DNA of 35,380 nt from QAMH01 sp900556425 (GCA_902475535.1 CABRZR010000020.1:1-35380); one strand, 5' to 3'; counted from the first letter of the stretch, positions 14,206-22,390 are shown. Program-made: numbers and translations. The notes: a model not told the origin generated them from the letters alone.

Positions 14206-16071
14206 CTACAGCGTCCACTGCTCCTGGTCGGTATGAAGCAGCTCGTGTGCCAGGTGCGAGAGCGGTTCGCCCAGGAACTCCTCGTAGCACGTGGTCACGT
14301 TGGGGTTCTCGTGGCTAAAGCGCGTCGGACGCGTGCGGTCAAGTGCGTAGAGCGTCTGGCCGCGCTCGCCTGCCATCTCGCGTGCCTCGTGGATGGGCTG
14401 GCCACCACCGCCGGCGCATCCGCCCGGGCATGCCATGACCTCGACGAAGTCGTATTCGACCTCGCCGGCATCGATGGCCGCCAAAAGCTTCTCGGCATTC
14501 GCCAGGCCGCTTGCCACCGCGATGCGCACCTCGCTGCCGCCCAGGCCGAAGGTCTTCTCCTTCCAACCGTCCAGGCCGCGTACCTCGGTGAAGGCATCGG
14601 GGTCGGGGTTCGTGCCGTTGACGAGGAAGTAGGCGCTGCGCAGCGCGGCCTCCATGACGCCGCCGGTTGCGCCGAAGATCACGGCGGCGCCGGAACCCTC
14701 GTTCATCGGGTCGTCGAAGGACGTCTCGTCAAGCGCGGCGACGTTGACGTGCATGAGGCGGATGAGCCTGCCGAGCTCGCGCACGGTGAGTACCGCGTCG
14801 ACGTCGGGTTCGGTCTCGCGCACCATCTCCTCGACGGCGGCCTCGTACTTCTTGGCCACGCACGGCATGCACGACACGTTGAAGATGCGCTTGCCCATCG
14901 GACCCGACGCGACGGCGCCCGTCTCGCCGGCTGCCGCTACGGATGCGTCGTCATTGGCGCCGGTGCCGACGGGGTTGGTGCTCACGCCAATGCCCAGTCC
15001 CGCGCCCTCGCGCACGCCCGCGAGCTCGTGGTCGCCTTGCCTGGGCGGCACCATGCCGAGCTTGGGACCGACGTATTCCTTGAGCAGCGCGCCGAACATC
15101 TGCTGCGGCGACTTGGCGCTCGAGAGATGGGCGAGCTTGTCGGGATGCTTGATCTTGAGGTAGCGCACCCAGCCCGGGCAGCACGACGTGAACATGGGCA
15201 CGGTGCCCTGGCCGCCCAGGCGCTCGAGCAGCTCGCTGCCCTCCTCCATGATCGTCATGTCGGCGCCGAAGTTCGTGTCGAAGACGTAGTCGAAGCCGAG
15301 CGCGCGGAAGGTGGCCGCCAGGCGCCCCTCGGTCGTGAGTTCCGCCGGCAGGTCCAGCGTCTCGCCCCATGACGTGCGCACCGCCGGGGCGACCTGCACC
15401 GCGCATACCACGTCCGGGTCAGCGAGCGCCTCGAGCACGGTGTCGATGTCGTCGCGGGCACGCAGCGCCCCGGTGGGGCAGTGGGTGATGCACTGGCCGC
15501 ACAACGTGCAACCAGCCTCCTCGATGGGCAGTCCGTCACGCACGCCCACGTCCAGGCGCGTCGCGCGGTTCTTGATGTCCCATACGTCGCAGCCCTGCAC
15601 CTTGTGGCACACCTGCACGCAGCGCAAGCAGCGCACGCACTTCGAGCTGTCGCGGATGAGCGGGAAGCTCTTGTCCCAAGGCGTGAAGGTCGGTTCCTTC
15701 TCGTAGGGGACGTCGAGGATGTTGAGGTCCTGCGCGAGGTCCTGCAGCACGCAGTTGCCGTTGCGCACGCAGGTCGCGCATTGCACGTCATGCTGGGAGA
15801 GCAGAAGCGACACGTTGACGCGGCGTGCCTCGAGCACGCGCGGGGTGTCGGTGCGGATGACCATGCCCTCCTCGAGTACGGTGTTGCAGGCGGGCACGAG
15901 GCGCTCGATGCCCTCGACCTCGACGACGCACACGCGGCACGCGCCGATGTCGCTTATGCCCTCAAGGCCGCAGAGCGTGGGAACGTAATTGCCCGAGGCG
16001 AAGACCGCCTCGATGATCTTGGAACCTTCCGGGAGCGCGATGGGCGTTCCGTTGACCGTCACGTTTACCAT
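14206..16071 (-). CDS. [FeFe] hydrogenase catalytic subunit
   Basis: This 621-residue enzyme would catalyse reversible H2 oxidation and proton reduction. N-terminal [2Fe-2S] domain: CGLEGISDIGACRVCVVEVEG and the Cys at 62. His-Cys cluster motif: HDVQCATCVRNGNC (94-107). Two [4Fe-4S] clusters: CVRCLRCVQVC (145-155) and CTLCGQCITHC (188-198). H-cluster motifs: TSCCPGW (L1, Cys297/298), MPCVAKKYE (L2, Cys404) and MACPGGCAGGGGQP (L3, Cys548/552), so all expected ligands are present. A Gly/Ala/Thr-rich stretch at about 353-392 expands the L1-L2 distance to about 106 residues, against 55 in Clostridium pasteurianum CpI. ATG 16071 overlaps the end of the flavoprotein gene by 7 bases. The maturases HydE, HydF and HydG are not in this window. 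Confidence 0.95.
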   Translation of the reverse strand: MVNVTVNGTPIALPEGSKIIEAVFASGNYVPTLCGLEGISDIGACRVCVVEVEGIERLVPACNTVLEEGMVIRTDTPRVLEARRVNVSLLLSQHDVQCATCVRNGNCVLQDLAQDLNILDVPYEKEPTFTPWDKSFPLIRDSSKCVRCLRCVQVCHKVQGCDVWDIKNRATRLDVGVRDGLPIEEAGCTLCGQCITHCPTGALRARDDIDTVLEALADPDVVCAVQVAPAVRTSWGETLDLPAELTTEGRLAATFRALGFDYVFDTNFGADMTIMEEGSELLERLGGQGTVPMFTSCCPGWVRYLKIKHPDKLAHLSSAKSPQQMFGALLKEYVGPKLGMVPPRQGDHELAGVREGAGLGIGVSTNPVGTGANDDASVAAAGETGAVASGPMGKRIFNVSCMPCVAKKYEAAVEEMVRETEPDVDAVLTVRELGRLIRLMHVNVAALDETSFDDPMNEGSGAAVIFGATGGVMEAALRSAYFLVNGTNPDPDAFTEVRGLDGWKEKTFGLGGSEVRIAVASGLANAEKLLAAIDAGEVEYDFVEVMACPGGCAGGGGQPIHEAREMAGERGQTLYALDRTRPTRFSHENPNVTTCYEEFLGEPLSHLAHELLHTDQEQWTL

Positions 16072-17930
16072 GAGAACTCCCTCCCTCCACGAAACGCGCC
16101 TAGGCCGAACTTGTCGCAGCGTAGGCAGCGGTTGGACTCTTGGGCAGCTTCCTGGTCGGTGAGGCCGCGTTCCATCATCGCGAAGTCGCGGCGGCGTGCC
16201 TCCGCACTGCGCTCGGTCGTGTTGGAGCGGCCGCAGGGCATGCGGTCGGTGGCACAGGCGTCGGGAACCTCCACGTCGGTTTCGATGACGTGGTCGTAGC
16301 CGAGGAACTCGTCGATGTTGCGCGCGGCGGCCTTGCCGGCGGCGATGGCGCGGATGACCGTCGCCGGGCCGCTCTCGCAGTCGCCTCCGCAGAACACGCC
16401 TTCCATGCCTTCGACCTGGCCGAACGGGCTGGTCACGACCTTGCCCCATTCGACCGGCAGCTCCTCGCTTCCCAGTTCGGATGCGCCGACGGCCTGGCCC
16501 ACGGCCATGAGCACGCGGTCGCATTCGATCGTCTGGGGCGGCTTGTCGGCCTTGATTGGCTTGGGGCGTCCACGGTCGAATTGCCCGATGATCTGGGGCT
16601 GGACCTCGAGGCCCGTGACGCAGCCGTCCTTCTCGATGACGCGCAACGGGGCGGCGAGTTCCATGATCTCGCAGCCTTCGGCGATGGCACCGTCGATCTC
16701 CTCGCGTTGCGCGGTCATGTCCTCGATGCGTCGGCGGTAGACCACGGTGACCGACTCGGCGCTTAGGCGCAGCGAGGTACGGGCCACGTCCATGGCCACG
16801 TTGCCGCCACCCACGACGACGATGCGCTGGCCGGCGAAGTCGTGCATGAATCCGTCGCCGATGGCGCGCAGCATCTCGACGGCCGAGAGCACGCCCTCGG
16901 CGTTCTCGCCCTCGATGCCGAGCGTCTTCTCGTTATGCGCTCCGATGGCGATGTAGACGGCGTCGAAGTCGCGGCGCAGCTCGCCCAGGGTCACGTCGTT
17001 GGGAACGGTCGTGCCCATGCGCAGCTCGATGCCCTGCGAGACGATCCAGTCGACCTCGCGCTCGAGCTCGGGACGCGGGAAGCGGTAGGCGGGGATGCCG
17101 TAGCGCATCATGCCGCCCAGGTGCTCGCGCTGCTCGAACACGACGGGAGAGTGCCCCATGAGCGCGAGGTAGTACGCGGCGGTGAGGCCGGCCGGGCCGC
17201 CGCCGATGACGGCGACGCGCTTGCCGGTGGCGGGGTAGTGGAAGGGCGCCGAGGTCTCGCTGGGCGTGCTGTCGGAGTCGACCTCGAACATCTGCGGCGC
17301 GTTATCGACCGCATAGCGCTTGAGGGCGCGGATGTTGATGGCGTCGTCCACCACGCCGCGTCGGCATGCGGGCTCGCAGGGATGCTCGCAGATGAGGCCG
17401 CAGGCAAGCGGGAAGGGGTTGTCCTTGCGGATGAGGCGCACGGCGTCGTCGTAGCGGCCCGCGTGGACCAGGGCGACGTAGCCGGGAATGTCGACGTGGG
17501 CGGGGCATGCCGCGCGGCAGGGCACGGCGTTGCGCGCGCCGGCCGTGCAACGACCCTGCGTGGCGTGGGAGACGAAGTCGTCGCGGAAGCCCCTCACGGC
17601 CCGCAGCACCATGGCACCGGCCTCGTAGCCGATGGCGCAGTCGGCGCTCAGGTAGGCGCTACGTGCGGTGCGCTCGAGCACGTCGATGTCGCGCTCGTTC
17701 GCGCGCCCGTCGAGGATGGCCTCCACGAGGTTGCGCATCTGGGCCAGTCCCACGCGGCAGGGGACGCACTTGCCGCAGGATTGCGAGGCGGACAGGCTGA
17801 CGAACGCGTCCGTGAGCTCGACGGGGCAGGTGCCCACCGATCCGGACTGCGCCCTGCGCGCGATCGTGTCGCACACGTCCTCCATGACGGCATGTGCTGC
17901 CGTCGGGCGTTCGATTTCCATTAGTGTCAT
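16065..17930 (-). CDS. GltD-type flavoprotein with NuoF-like Fe-S domain, hydrogenase partner
   Basis: A 621-residue fusion. Residues about 1-115 correspond to the C-terminal iron-sulfur part of NuoF/HydB, with SCGKCVPCR (Cys52, 55, 58) and Cys98. Residues about 125-210 match the Fe-S domain of GltD/NfnB (CRAACPAHVDIPGYV, CGLICEHPCEPACRRG). Residues about 237-570 are the two-nucleotide-binding flavoprotein fold: FAD motif VAVIGGGPAGLTAAYY and NAD(P)H motif IVVVGGGNVAMDVART. A further CLRC occurs near the C-terminus. It would pass electrons between NAD(P)H and the hydrogenase. The FMN/NADH-binding part of NuoF and the NuoE subunit are missing. AGGAAGAG precedes ATG 17930. Whether the enzyme is bifurcating or a simple NADP-linked hydrogenase is unknown. 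Confidence 0.88.
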   Translation of the reverse strand: MTLMEIERPTAAHAVMEDVCDTIARRAQSGSVGTCPVELTDAFVSLSASQSCGKCVPCRVGLAQMRNLVEAILDGRANERDIDVLERTARSAYLSADCAIGYEAGAMVLRAVRGFRDDFVSHATQGRCTAGARNAVPCRAACPAHVDIPGYVALVHAGRYDDAVRLIRKDNPFPLACGLICEHPCEPACRRGVVDDAINIRALKRYAVDNAPQMFEVDSDSTPSETSAPFHYPATGKRVAVIGGGPAGLTAAYYLALMGHSPVVFEQREHLGGMMRYGIPAYRFPRPELEREVDWIVSQGIELRMGTTVPNDVTLGELRRDFDAVYIAIGAHNEKTLGIEGENAEGVLSAVEMLRAIGDGFMHDFAGQRIVVVGGGNVAMDVARTSLRLSAESVTVVYRRRIEDMTAQREEIDGAIAEGCEIMELAAPLRVIEKDGCVTGLEVQPQIIGQFDRGRPKPIKADKPPQTIECDRVLMAVGQAVGASELGSEELPVEWGKVVTSPFGQVEGMEGVFCGGDCESGPATVIRAIAAGKAAARNIDEFLGYDHVIETDVEVPDACATDRMPCGRSNTTERSAEARRRDFAMMERGLTDQEAAQESNRCLRCDKFGLGAFRGGREFSW

Positions 17931-18130
17931 AAGGCTCTTCCTCCCGGAGCTATAGACAAGTGCGTAAATGCTAGCGTACGAATGTAACGATTACGTTAAC
18001 AATGCAGATGGGATTAGGCACATACGCAACGCGCACTCAATCTAACGTAAACAGTGTGCATGGTCATCATGCCCCGAGGATGAAAAGCGAGACAGCAGTT
18101 CAGAGCCACCACCTCATTGGCATCTCGCCG
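17931..18130 (-). promoter_or_regulatory. Upstream region of the hydrogenase operon with TAACG palindrome
   Basis: TAACG (17985-17989) and CGTTA (17994-17998) form a perfect 5-base inverted repeat with a 4-base spacer, about 55 bases before the flavoprotein start. A third TAACG lies at 18043-18047. The spacing fits a dimeric activator or repressor site of the Crp/FNR size class, but the sequence is not the FNR consensus. No clear -10/-35 pair was recognised. Confidence 0.35.
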
Positions 18131-18363
18131 CGTTTTGCTGTCATGTGACCGCAGGACTTGGCACCGGGCAGCCACGAGGGCGCAGTTTTGGGCATTCATC
18201 GCCTGTTGCGCCACGTTTTGCGGGCTGATGGCTGCGCGTACCGGCGTTTCGACGCGTTTTGCTGTCATGTGACCGCAGGACTTGGCACCGGGCAGCCACG
18301 AGGGCGCAGTTTTGGGCAGTCATCGCCTGTTGCGCCACGTTTTGCGGGCTGATGGCTGCGCGC
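18131..18363. repeat. Tandem pair of ~109-bp intergenic repeats
   Basis: Two nearly identical copies lie at 18131-18239 and 18255-18363, a period of 124 bases. The shared part starts CGTTTTGCTGTCATGTGACC and ends GCTGATGGCTGCGCG. The clearest difference is GGCATTCATC against GGCAGTCATC. Both contain GTTTTGCGGGC-type segments but no typical insertion-sequence features. The pair fills the space between the hydrogenase operon promoter and the 3' end of the ABC transporter gene. I recognise no function. Confidence 0.85.
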
Positions 18364-18400
18364 GTCGGTTTGAATCCCTGGCGCGATGGCCCTCTCGCAC

Positions 18401-19837
18401 CTACAGCCTCACGATGTCGCAGCCCAGCGCCCGTGCGTCCTTCTCGTCATGCGTGGCGACGATGAGGGTGCGGCCATCCAGCTCATCGTCGATAACTCGC
18501 GTGCAGCGCTCCTTCGTCGCCTCGTCAAGTCCGGCGAAGGGCTCGTCGAGGATGACGAGCGAGCTGGGATGGGCCAGGGCGCGGGCGAGCTCGGCGCGTC
18601 GACGCATGCCGCCCGAAAGCGCGCGTGACGGCTTGGCCAGCGCCTCCTCGTCGAGCATTGCGCGGCACAGATGCGCGCCGTGGCGTATCTCGGATGCGTC
18701 CTTCGCTACGAGCACGATGTTCTCGAGGGCCGAGGCCCAGGGCAGCAGCGTGCAGTCCTGCAGTACCGCAGCCATGGCCGGTGCCTGTCCGTTGTCGTAG
18801 GTGATGGTGCCCGCGCTGGGTCGCTCGATGCCGGCCACCATGGACAGCAAGGTGGTCTTGCCGGCACCCGATGGCGCCATCATGCACAGGCGCGCGCCGG
18901 CGTCTACGGTCAGGTCCTCGTAGTCCAGGTGCAGGGGAGTGCCGCCATCGGTGTCGTAGGTGCATGCGAGCCCTTCGATGCGCAGGCCCGTCGGCGCCGT
19001 GGTCACCGGCGCATCGGCGCCCTTTGCGGCCATGGCCGTGCGCACCCGTGCGGCCAGCCAACGTCTCGGCAGTTTCACGATCGCGTCCACGAGCTTGACC
19101 AGGAGCTTTTCGGACAGCCAGCTCAGCACGATGACCGTCGCCGTCCAGGCGATGATCGAGGCGCTGTCCAACGAGATCTTCGCCAGGTACACGCCCTCGC
19201 CAATCGAGATGCCCGGCAGGCCGATGAGCTCGGCAGCCACGCCGGACTTCCAGGCCAGACCTGCGGCCGTTGCCGTCGCGGCCCGTACGGAGGTGCCGAA
19301 GGCGACGAGTTCCACGCACAGCGCCCGCCGCATGGCCGGTACGCCAAAGACGTCCAGGACCTTGTCGACCTTGCTGTCACGGGAAAGCGACGCCTCCATG
19401 ACCGCGTGGTAGAACTGCGGAAAGACGACGAGTCCGACCACGATGGCGGTAGTCACGTGCGATCCCACCGCGACGAGCAGTAGCGCGATGACGCAAACGA
19501 CCGGCGCGCTCTTGACGACGAGGATGGCGGGCTTGAGGAAGATGCGCAGGCCGGGGAGCTTTGCGGCCAGGTATCCCAGGACGCAGCCGGCGACGAAGGC
19601 GATGCCGTAGCCAATCGCGATGCGCGCGATCGAGGAGGCGACCGCCTGCCAGAAGCTCGCGGTGAGCACGAGCTGGCCCCATGTTCGCGCGGTCTCGACC
19701 GGTCCGCTGAGCAGCCAGGGATTGCCGAGGGCGACCGCGATGAGCTGCCAGATGATGAGCCAGGCGATGATGGCCAGAGCCCCCTTCGCGAAGGCGGCGG
19801 GGGAGTGCCGATTGCGCGTCTGGTGGTCGTTGCCCAC
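18401..19837 (-). CDS. ABC transporter permease-ATPase fusion (SsuC/TauC + SsuB/TauB type)
   Basis: A 478-residue fusion. The N-terminal ~265 residues form a permease of the SsuC/TauC/ThiX class with about six membrane segments and the EAA-like loop (FGVPAMRRALCVELVAFGTS...). Residues about 285-478 are an ABC ATPase: Walker A APSGAGKTTLLS, signature LSGGMRRRAELARALA, Walker B LVILDEPFAGLD, H-loop ATHDE. The ATPase part is short. It starts with GTG at 19837, 10 bases after the binding-protein stop, with no visible Shine-Dalgarno sequence. Fusing both subunits in one chain ensures a homodimeric transporter. Substrate class (sulfonate, nitrate, thiamine precursor or other) cannot be decided. Confidence 0.9.
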   Translation of the reverse strand: MGNDHQTRNRHSPAAFAKGALAIIAWLIIWQLIAVALGNPWLLSGPVETARTWGQLVLTASFWQAVASSIARIAIGYGIAFVAGCVLGYLAAKLPGLRIFLKPAILVVKSAPVVCVIALLLVAVGSHVTTAIVVGLVVFPQFYHAVMEASLSRDSKVDKVLDVFGVPAMRRALCVELVAFGTSVRAATATAAGLAWKSGVAAELIGLPGISIGEGVYLAKISLDSASIIAWTATVIVLSWLSEKLLVKLVDAIVKLPRRWLAARVRTAMAAKGADAPVTTAPTGLRIEGLACTYDTDGGTPLHLDYEDLTVDAGARLCMMAPSGAGKTTLLSMVAGIERPSAGTITYDNGQAPAMAAVLQDCTLLPWASALENIVLVAKDASEIRHGAHLCRAMLDEEALAKPSRALSGGMRRRAELARALAHPSSLVILDEPFAGLDEATKERCTRVIDDELDGRTLIVATHDEKDARALGCDIVRL

Positions 19838-19847
19838 GGGAGGATCG

Positions 19848-20876
19848 CTAGCCTATGTAGTAGAAGTCGTCGTCGGGGAGTTCGCCGCCGATGGAGGAGG
19901 GCTCGGCCTCGTAGAGTGCCTGCAAGTAGCCCGAGAGATCCTCCTTCATCTGCTCGTGGAGTATGCAGACGATGTTGCAGCGCGGTACGGCCGCATCAGC
20001 GATAGACACGTTGCCTAATATTCCGAAATCCACGAGCGTCTGGGCGATGGAGGAGGGATTCGCGAGTCCCGCCTGCACCGAGGCACCCCACGCGTCCATG
20101 AAGCGGGCGAGGCTTTCGGGATCGTTGTCGATGAGTTCGCTTCTCGCCACGGTAACGCCCGTGACGAAGCGACCATGCTCCTCCTTGCCCGCGGAGGACT
20201 CGTCCCACAGCGCGGTCATGTCGAGCACGCGGACAAGCTCGGTGTCCTTCGCAAGCGAGGCGGTCGCGAAGGGTTCGGGCACGATGGCGACGGCCGTGCG
20301 GTCGGCGTTGAGGCGGGCGAGCGCCTCGGAAGGCTCGGACACGTACTCGAGCGCGACGCGATCGGAGAGCCCGGCCTTGTTCAGCAGATACTCGACGGTA
20401 TAGCCCGGAACCGAGCCCTTGCCGGTGAGGTAGACCGTGCGTCCGGCGAGGTCGTCGAGGTTCTGGATGGTGCCATCGTAGGAAACGCCGTAGAGCACCC
20501 CGAGCGTGTTGATGCCGATGACGCGGATGCCACCGTTGGTCTGCTTGTAGAGCTTGGCGGCGAGATTGGCGGGCACGCAGGCGATGTCGAACTCGCCAGC
20601 CGCCACGCGCGGGACGAGCTCATCGGCCGTCGCCGCGACCGTGAATTCGTAAGCCGGCTTCTTGCCGTCGTCGGCCAGGGCATCTTGTTCCTGCATGAGA
20701 TGGGCCATGCCGATGGCCGTCGGGCCCTTCATGGCCGCCACCGTGAGGGGAGCTCCGCCTTCACCGTTGGCGCCGTTGCTCGGCGTGCCTCCCGACGCGC
20801 AAGCGCCAAGGCCGACCACGCAGCAACCCAGGGCAAACGTGACCAGCGTCGTGACGATGATTCGCCGTGCCTTCAT
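19848..20876 (-). CDS. ABC transporter substrate-binding lipoprotein (NMT1/SsuA-like)
   Basis: A 342-residue extracytoplasmic solute-binding lipoprotein. The signal peptide is followed by lipobox LGAC, then a Gly/Asn-rich spacer. The mature part resembles NMT1/SsuA/TauA-type binding proteins: VAAMKGPTAIGMAHLMQEQ, GEFDIACVPANLAAKLYKQ, VIGINTLGVLYGV, LAGRTVYLTGKGSVPGYT and IVPEPFATA. ATG 20876 is chosen because it begins a proper signal peptide and has AAGGGA upstream. The frame is open for 89 codons further upstream, but that part runs through intergenic repeats. The permease-ATPase fusion follows after 10 bases. The ligand is unknown. Confidence 0.9.
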   Translation of the reverse strand: MKARRIIVTTLVTFALGCCVVGLGACASGGTPSNGANGEGGAPLTVAAMKGPTAIGMAHLMQEQDALADDGKKPAYEFTVAATADELVPRVAAGEFDIACVPANLAAKLYKQTNGGIRVIGINTLGVLYGVSYDGTIQNLDDLAGRTVYLTGKGSVPGYTVEYLLNKAGLSDRVALEYVSEPSEALARLNADRTAVAIVPEPFATASLAKDTELVRVLDMTALWDESSAGKEEHGRFVTGVTVARSELIDNDPESLARFMDAWGASVQAGLANPSSIAQTLVDFGILGNVSIADAAVPRCNIVCILHEQMKEDLSGYLQALYEAEPSSIGGELPDDDFYYIG

Positions 20877-20971
20877 GATGAACGTCCCTTCCATCGCGAG
20901 CGTATTGGCCGTGATTCTAACACGGGTGCCCCGCGGCTTTTGTAAACGTCGTGTGACAAATGTGCACACAT

Positions 20972-21002
20972 CTGGGACAAATGGACAGGTCATTTGTCCC
21001 AG
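20972..21002. repeat. GGGACAAAT palindrome, terminator-like
   Basis: CTGGGACAAATG (20972-20983) and CATTTGTCCCAG (20991-21002) form a perfect 12-bp stem around GACAGGT, followed on the + strand by TTTTT. It looks like a terminator, but the neighbouring gene reads away from it on the other strand. It belongs to the dispersed family also seen at 26466-26496 and 11740-11770. Confidence 0.8.
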
Positions 21003-21031
21003 TTTTTCGAGCGGAGCGAAGCGCCCCCTCC

Positions 21032-21213
21032 TGTCATTTCGAGCGAAGCAGCCGAAGGCTGCGCAGTCGAGAAATCCCGCCCAGATCTCTCCACTTCGGT
21101 GCCTGGCGGCACCTCCGGTCGAGATGACAATGCCTCCTGTCATTTCGAGCGACGCGAAGTCCCCCCCCTGTCATTTCGAGCGAAGCAGCCGAAAGGCTGC
21201 GCAGTCGAGAAAT
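21032..21213. repeat. Dispersed TGTCATTTCGA element, one full and two partial copies
   Basis: A full unit spans 21032-21129, with imperfect terminal inverted repeats TGTCATTTCGAG and TCGAGATGACA. Inside are GCAGCCGAAGGCTGC and GTCGAGAAATC. Truncated copies begin at 21138 and 21169; the latter extends to 21213 (GTCGAGAAATCTC). The same element lies inside the coding region at 25510-26041. It fills the spacer between the divergent binding-protein and XRE-regulator genes. The remaining spacer (20877-20971, 21214-21364) shows no gene. Confidence 0.88.
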
Positions 21214-21374
21214 CTCTCTCCTCGCCCTTCGCGTGGCACGCACGCATTTCCCCGCTCAGACGCATGCGCGCAACCGATAATTGCGCGAAGTTCCAACTAG
21301 AATCGCTGGCGCAACCAGCTGCTCTCCCGTAACTTCCCCAACAGACATGGCTTATCATGCTTGCAGGAGAAAGG

Positions 21375-22253
21375 ATGCGCATGGATGTAGATATCGCGAA
21401 GCGGCTGGCGGACCGGCGTCGCGCGGCGGGTTTCACGCAGGAGGAACTTGCCGAGAAGCTCGGCGTCTCGCGGCAGGCCGTCTCCAAATGGGAGTGCTCG
21501 GAGTCCTCGCCCGACACGGACAACCTCATATCCCTGGCGCGCCTCTACGACGTCTCGCTCGACGATCTGCTGTATGCGGATGTGGAACGCAACGACGCCG
21601 ATACGGCTTGCGGGGAGGATGCGGAAGAGGACGTTGTCGGTGAGCCCGGCGTCGATGCGGGTGCTGGCGAAGACGACGCCGATGGCGCCGACGATGCCGC
21701 ATCTCGCAAGGGCGACGGCACGACCCACATAGGCTTCGATGGCATCCACGTCGAGGACGGCAAGGATTACGTCCACATCAACTGGCGTGACGGCGTGAAC
21801 GTCATCGATGGCAAGAAGGGCGACCACGTGCACGTGGGCTGGGACGGCGTCCACATCAACGACCGCGAGTTCGACAACCTGGCCGATGCGAATGCGTACA
21901 TGGGCACGGGCAAGAAGGGGTCGTCGTTTCTGCGCGCGTGGAATCGATTTCCGTTTCCGCTGGTAGTGCTCATCGCATATATATTAGTTGGGCTCGTGTA
22001 CGACGCATGGGGCTACGGTCTGTTCCTGATCGCCGCCATTCCCGTCTACTATGCGCTCGGCGGCCTTTTCGGTGCCAAGCATATCGCGGCGTTCTTCTGC
22101 ACGCTCTACGTGGTCGGCGCGATTTGCTGGTTCTGCTACATGGCGTTCGTCTGCGGGCAGCCGCATCCGGCTTGGGTGGTGTTCCTGACGATTCCCCTCG
22201 TGGGCTGGCTTTGCGGAGCGCTCTCGCATTGGTGGAGGAAGCGCCGTAAATAA
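21375..22253 (+). CDS. XRE-family regulator with C-terminal membrane domain
   Basis: A 292-residue protein. Residues about 1-60 are a Cro/XRE helix-turn-helix (GFTQEELAEKLGVSRQAVSKWE). An acidic Asp/Ala-rich linker follows (about 70-115). Then comes a small module with two similar strands-and-turn units (HIGFDGIHVEDGKDYVHINW and HVHVGWDGVHINDREF). Three or four hydrophobic helices fill residues about 195-285. A DNA-binding domain tethered to the membrane suggests it senses an envelope signal. AGGAG (21365-21369) lies 5 bases before ATG 21375; ATG 21381 is an alternative, and an ATG at 21357 would put the ribosome site inside the frame. A conserved 3' hairpin follows. Target genes are unknown. 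Confidence 0.85.
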   Translation: MRMDVDIAKRLADRRRAAGFTQEELAEKLGVSRQAVSKWECSESSPDTDNLISLARLYDVSLDDLLYADVERNDADTACGEDAEEDVVGEPGVDAGAGEDDADGADDAASRKGDGTTHIGFDGIHVEDGKDYVHINWRDGVNVIDGKKGDHVHVGWDGVHINDREFDNLADANAYMGTGKKGSSFLRAWNRFPFPLVVLIAYILVGLVYDAWGYGLFLIAAIPVYYALGGLFGAKHIAAFFCTLYVVGAICWFCYMAFVCGQPHPAWVVFLTIPLVGWLCGALSHWWRKRRK

Positions 22254-22281
22254 GACAAAAGTGCCCCGGCGACTTTTGTCT
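22253..22281 (+). terminator. 3' hairpin of the XRE regulator gene
   Basis: AGACAAAAGT (22253-22262) and ACTTTTGTCT (22272-22281) form a perfect 10-bp stem around GCCCCGGCG, starting at the last base of the stop codon. There is no long T tract after it. Its reverse complement occurs at 30164-30192, also at the 3' end of a gene. Confidence 0.7.
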
Positions 22282-22348
22282 GGTTGCTCCAAGTCAACGG
22301 CTCGGCATCGGGCTGCATTTTCGCCCTCACACCTTATTCCCCGCCTCG

Positions 22349-22390
22349 TATAATAATGAGACAAATCCCGCCGGGCTGGATTTGTCTCAT
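22349..22390 (+). promoter_or_regulatory. -10 element followed by a 13-bp palindrome
   Basis: TATAAT (22349-22354) is a perfect -10 hexamer; no clear -35 is seen. Two bases later ATGAGACAAATCC (22356-22368) and GGATTTGTCTCAT (22378-22390) form a perfect 13-bp inverted repeat. Its position over the likely transcription start of the activase-like gene would suit an operator or a 5' mRNA hairpin. The sequence is related to the GGGACAAAT palindromes. Confidence 0.55.

Noticed and set aside
18131..18363. CRISPR array
   Set aside because: Only two long copies (about 109 bases) with a short 15-base gap; no short repeats with regular spacers and no cas genes.
20877..21143. 89-codon N-terminal extension of the substrate-binding protein
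   Set aside because: It would be encoded by intergenic repeats and would put the signal peptide inside the protein; ATG 20876 begins a proper lipoprotein signal.
21034..21243. - strand ORF encoding ISRLRSLSAASLEMTG-type peptide
   Set aside because: Translation of the dispersed TGTCATTTCGA repeat; this type of ORF is a common spurious annotation.
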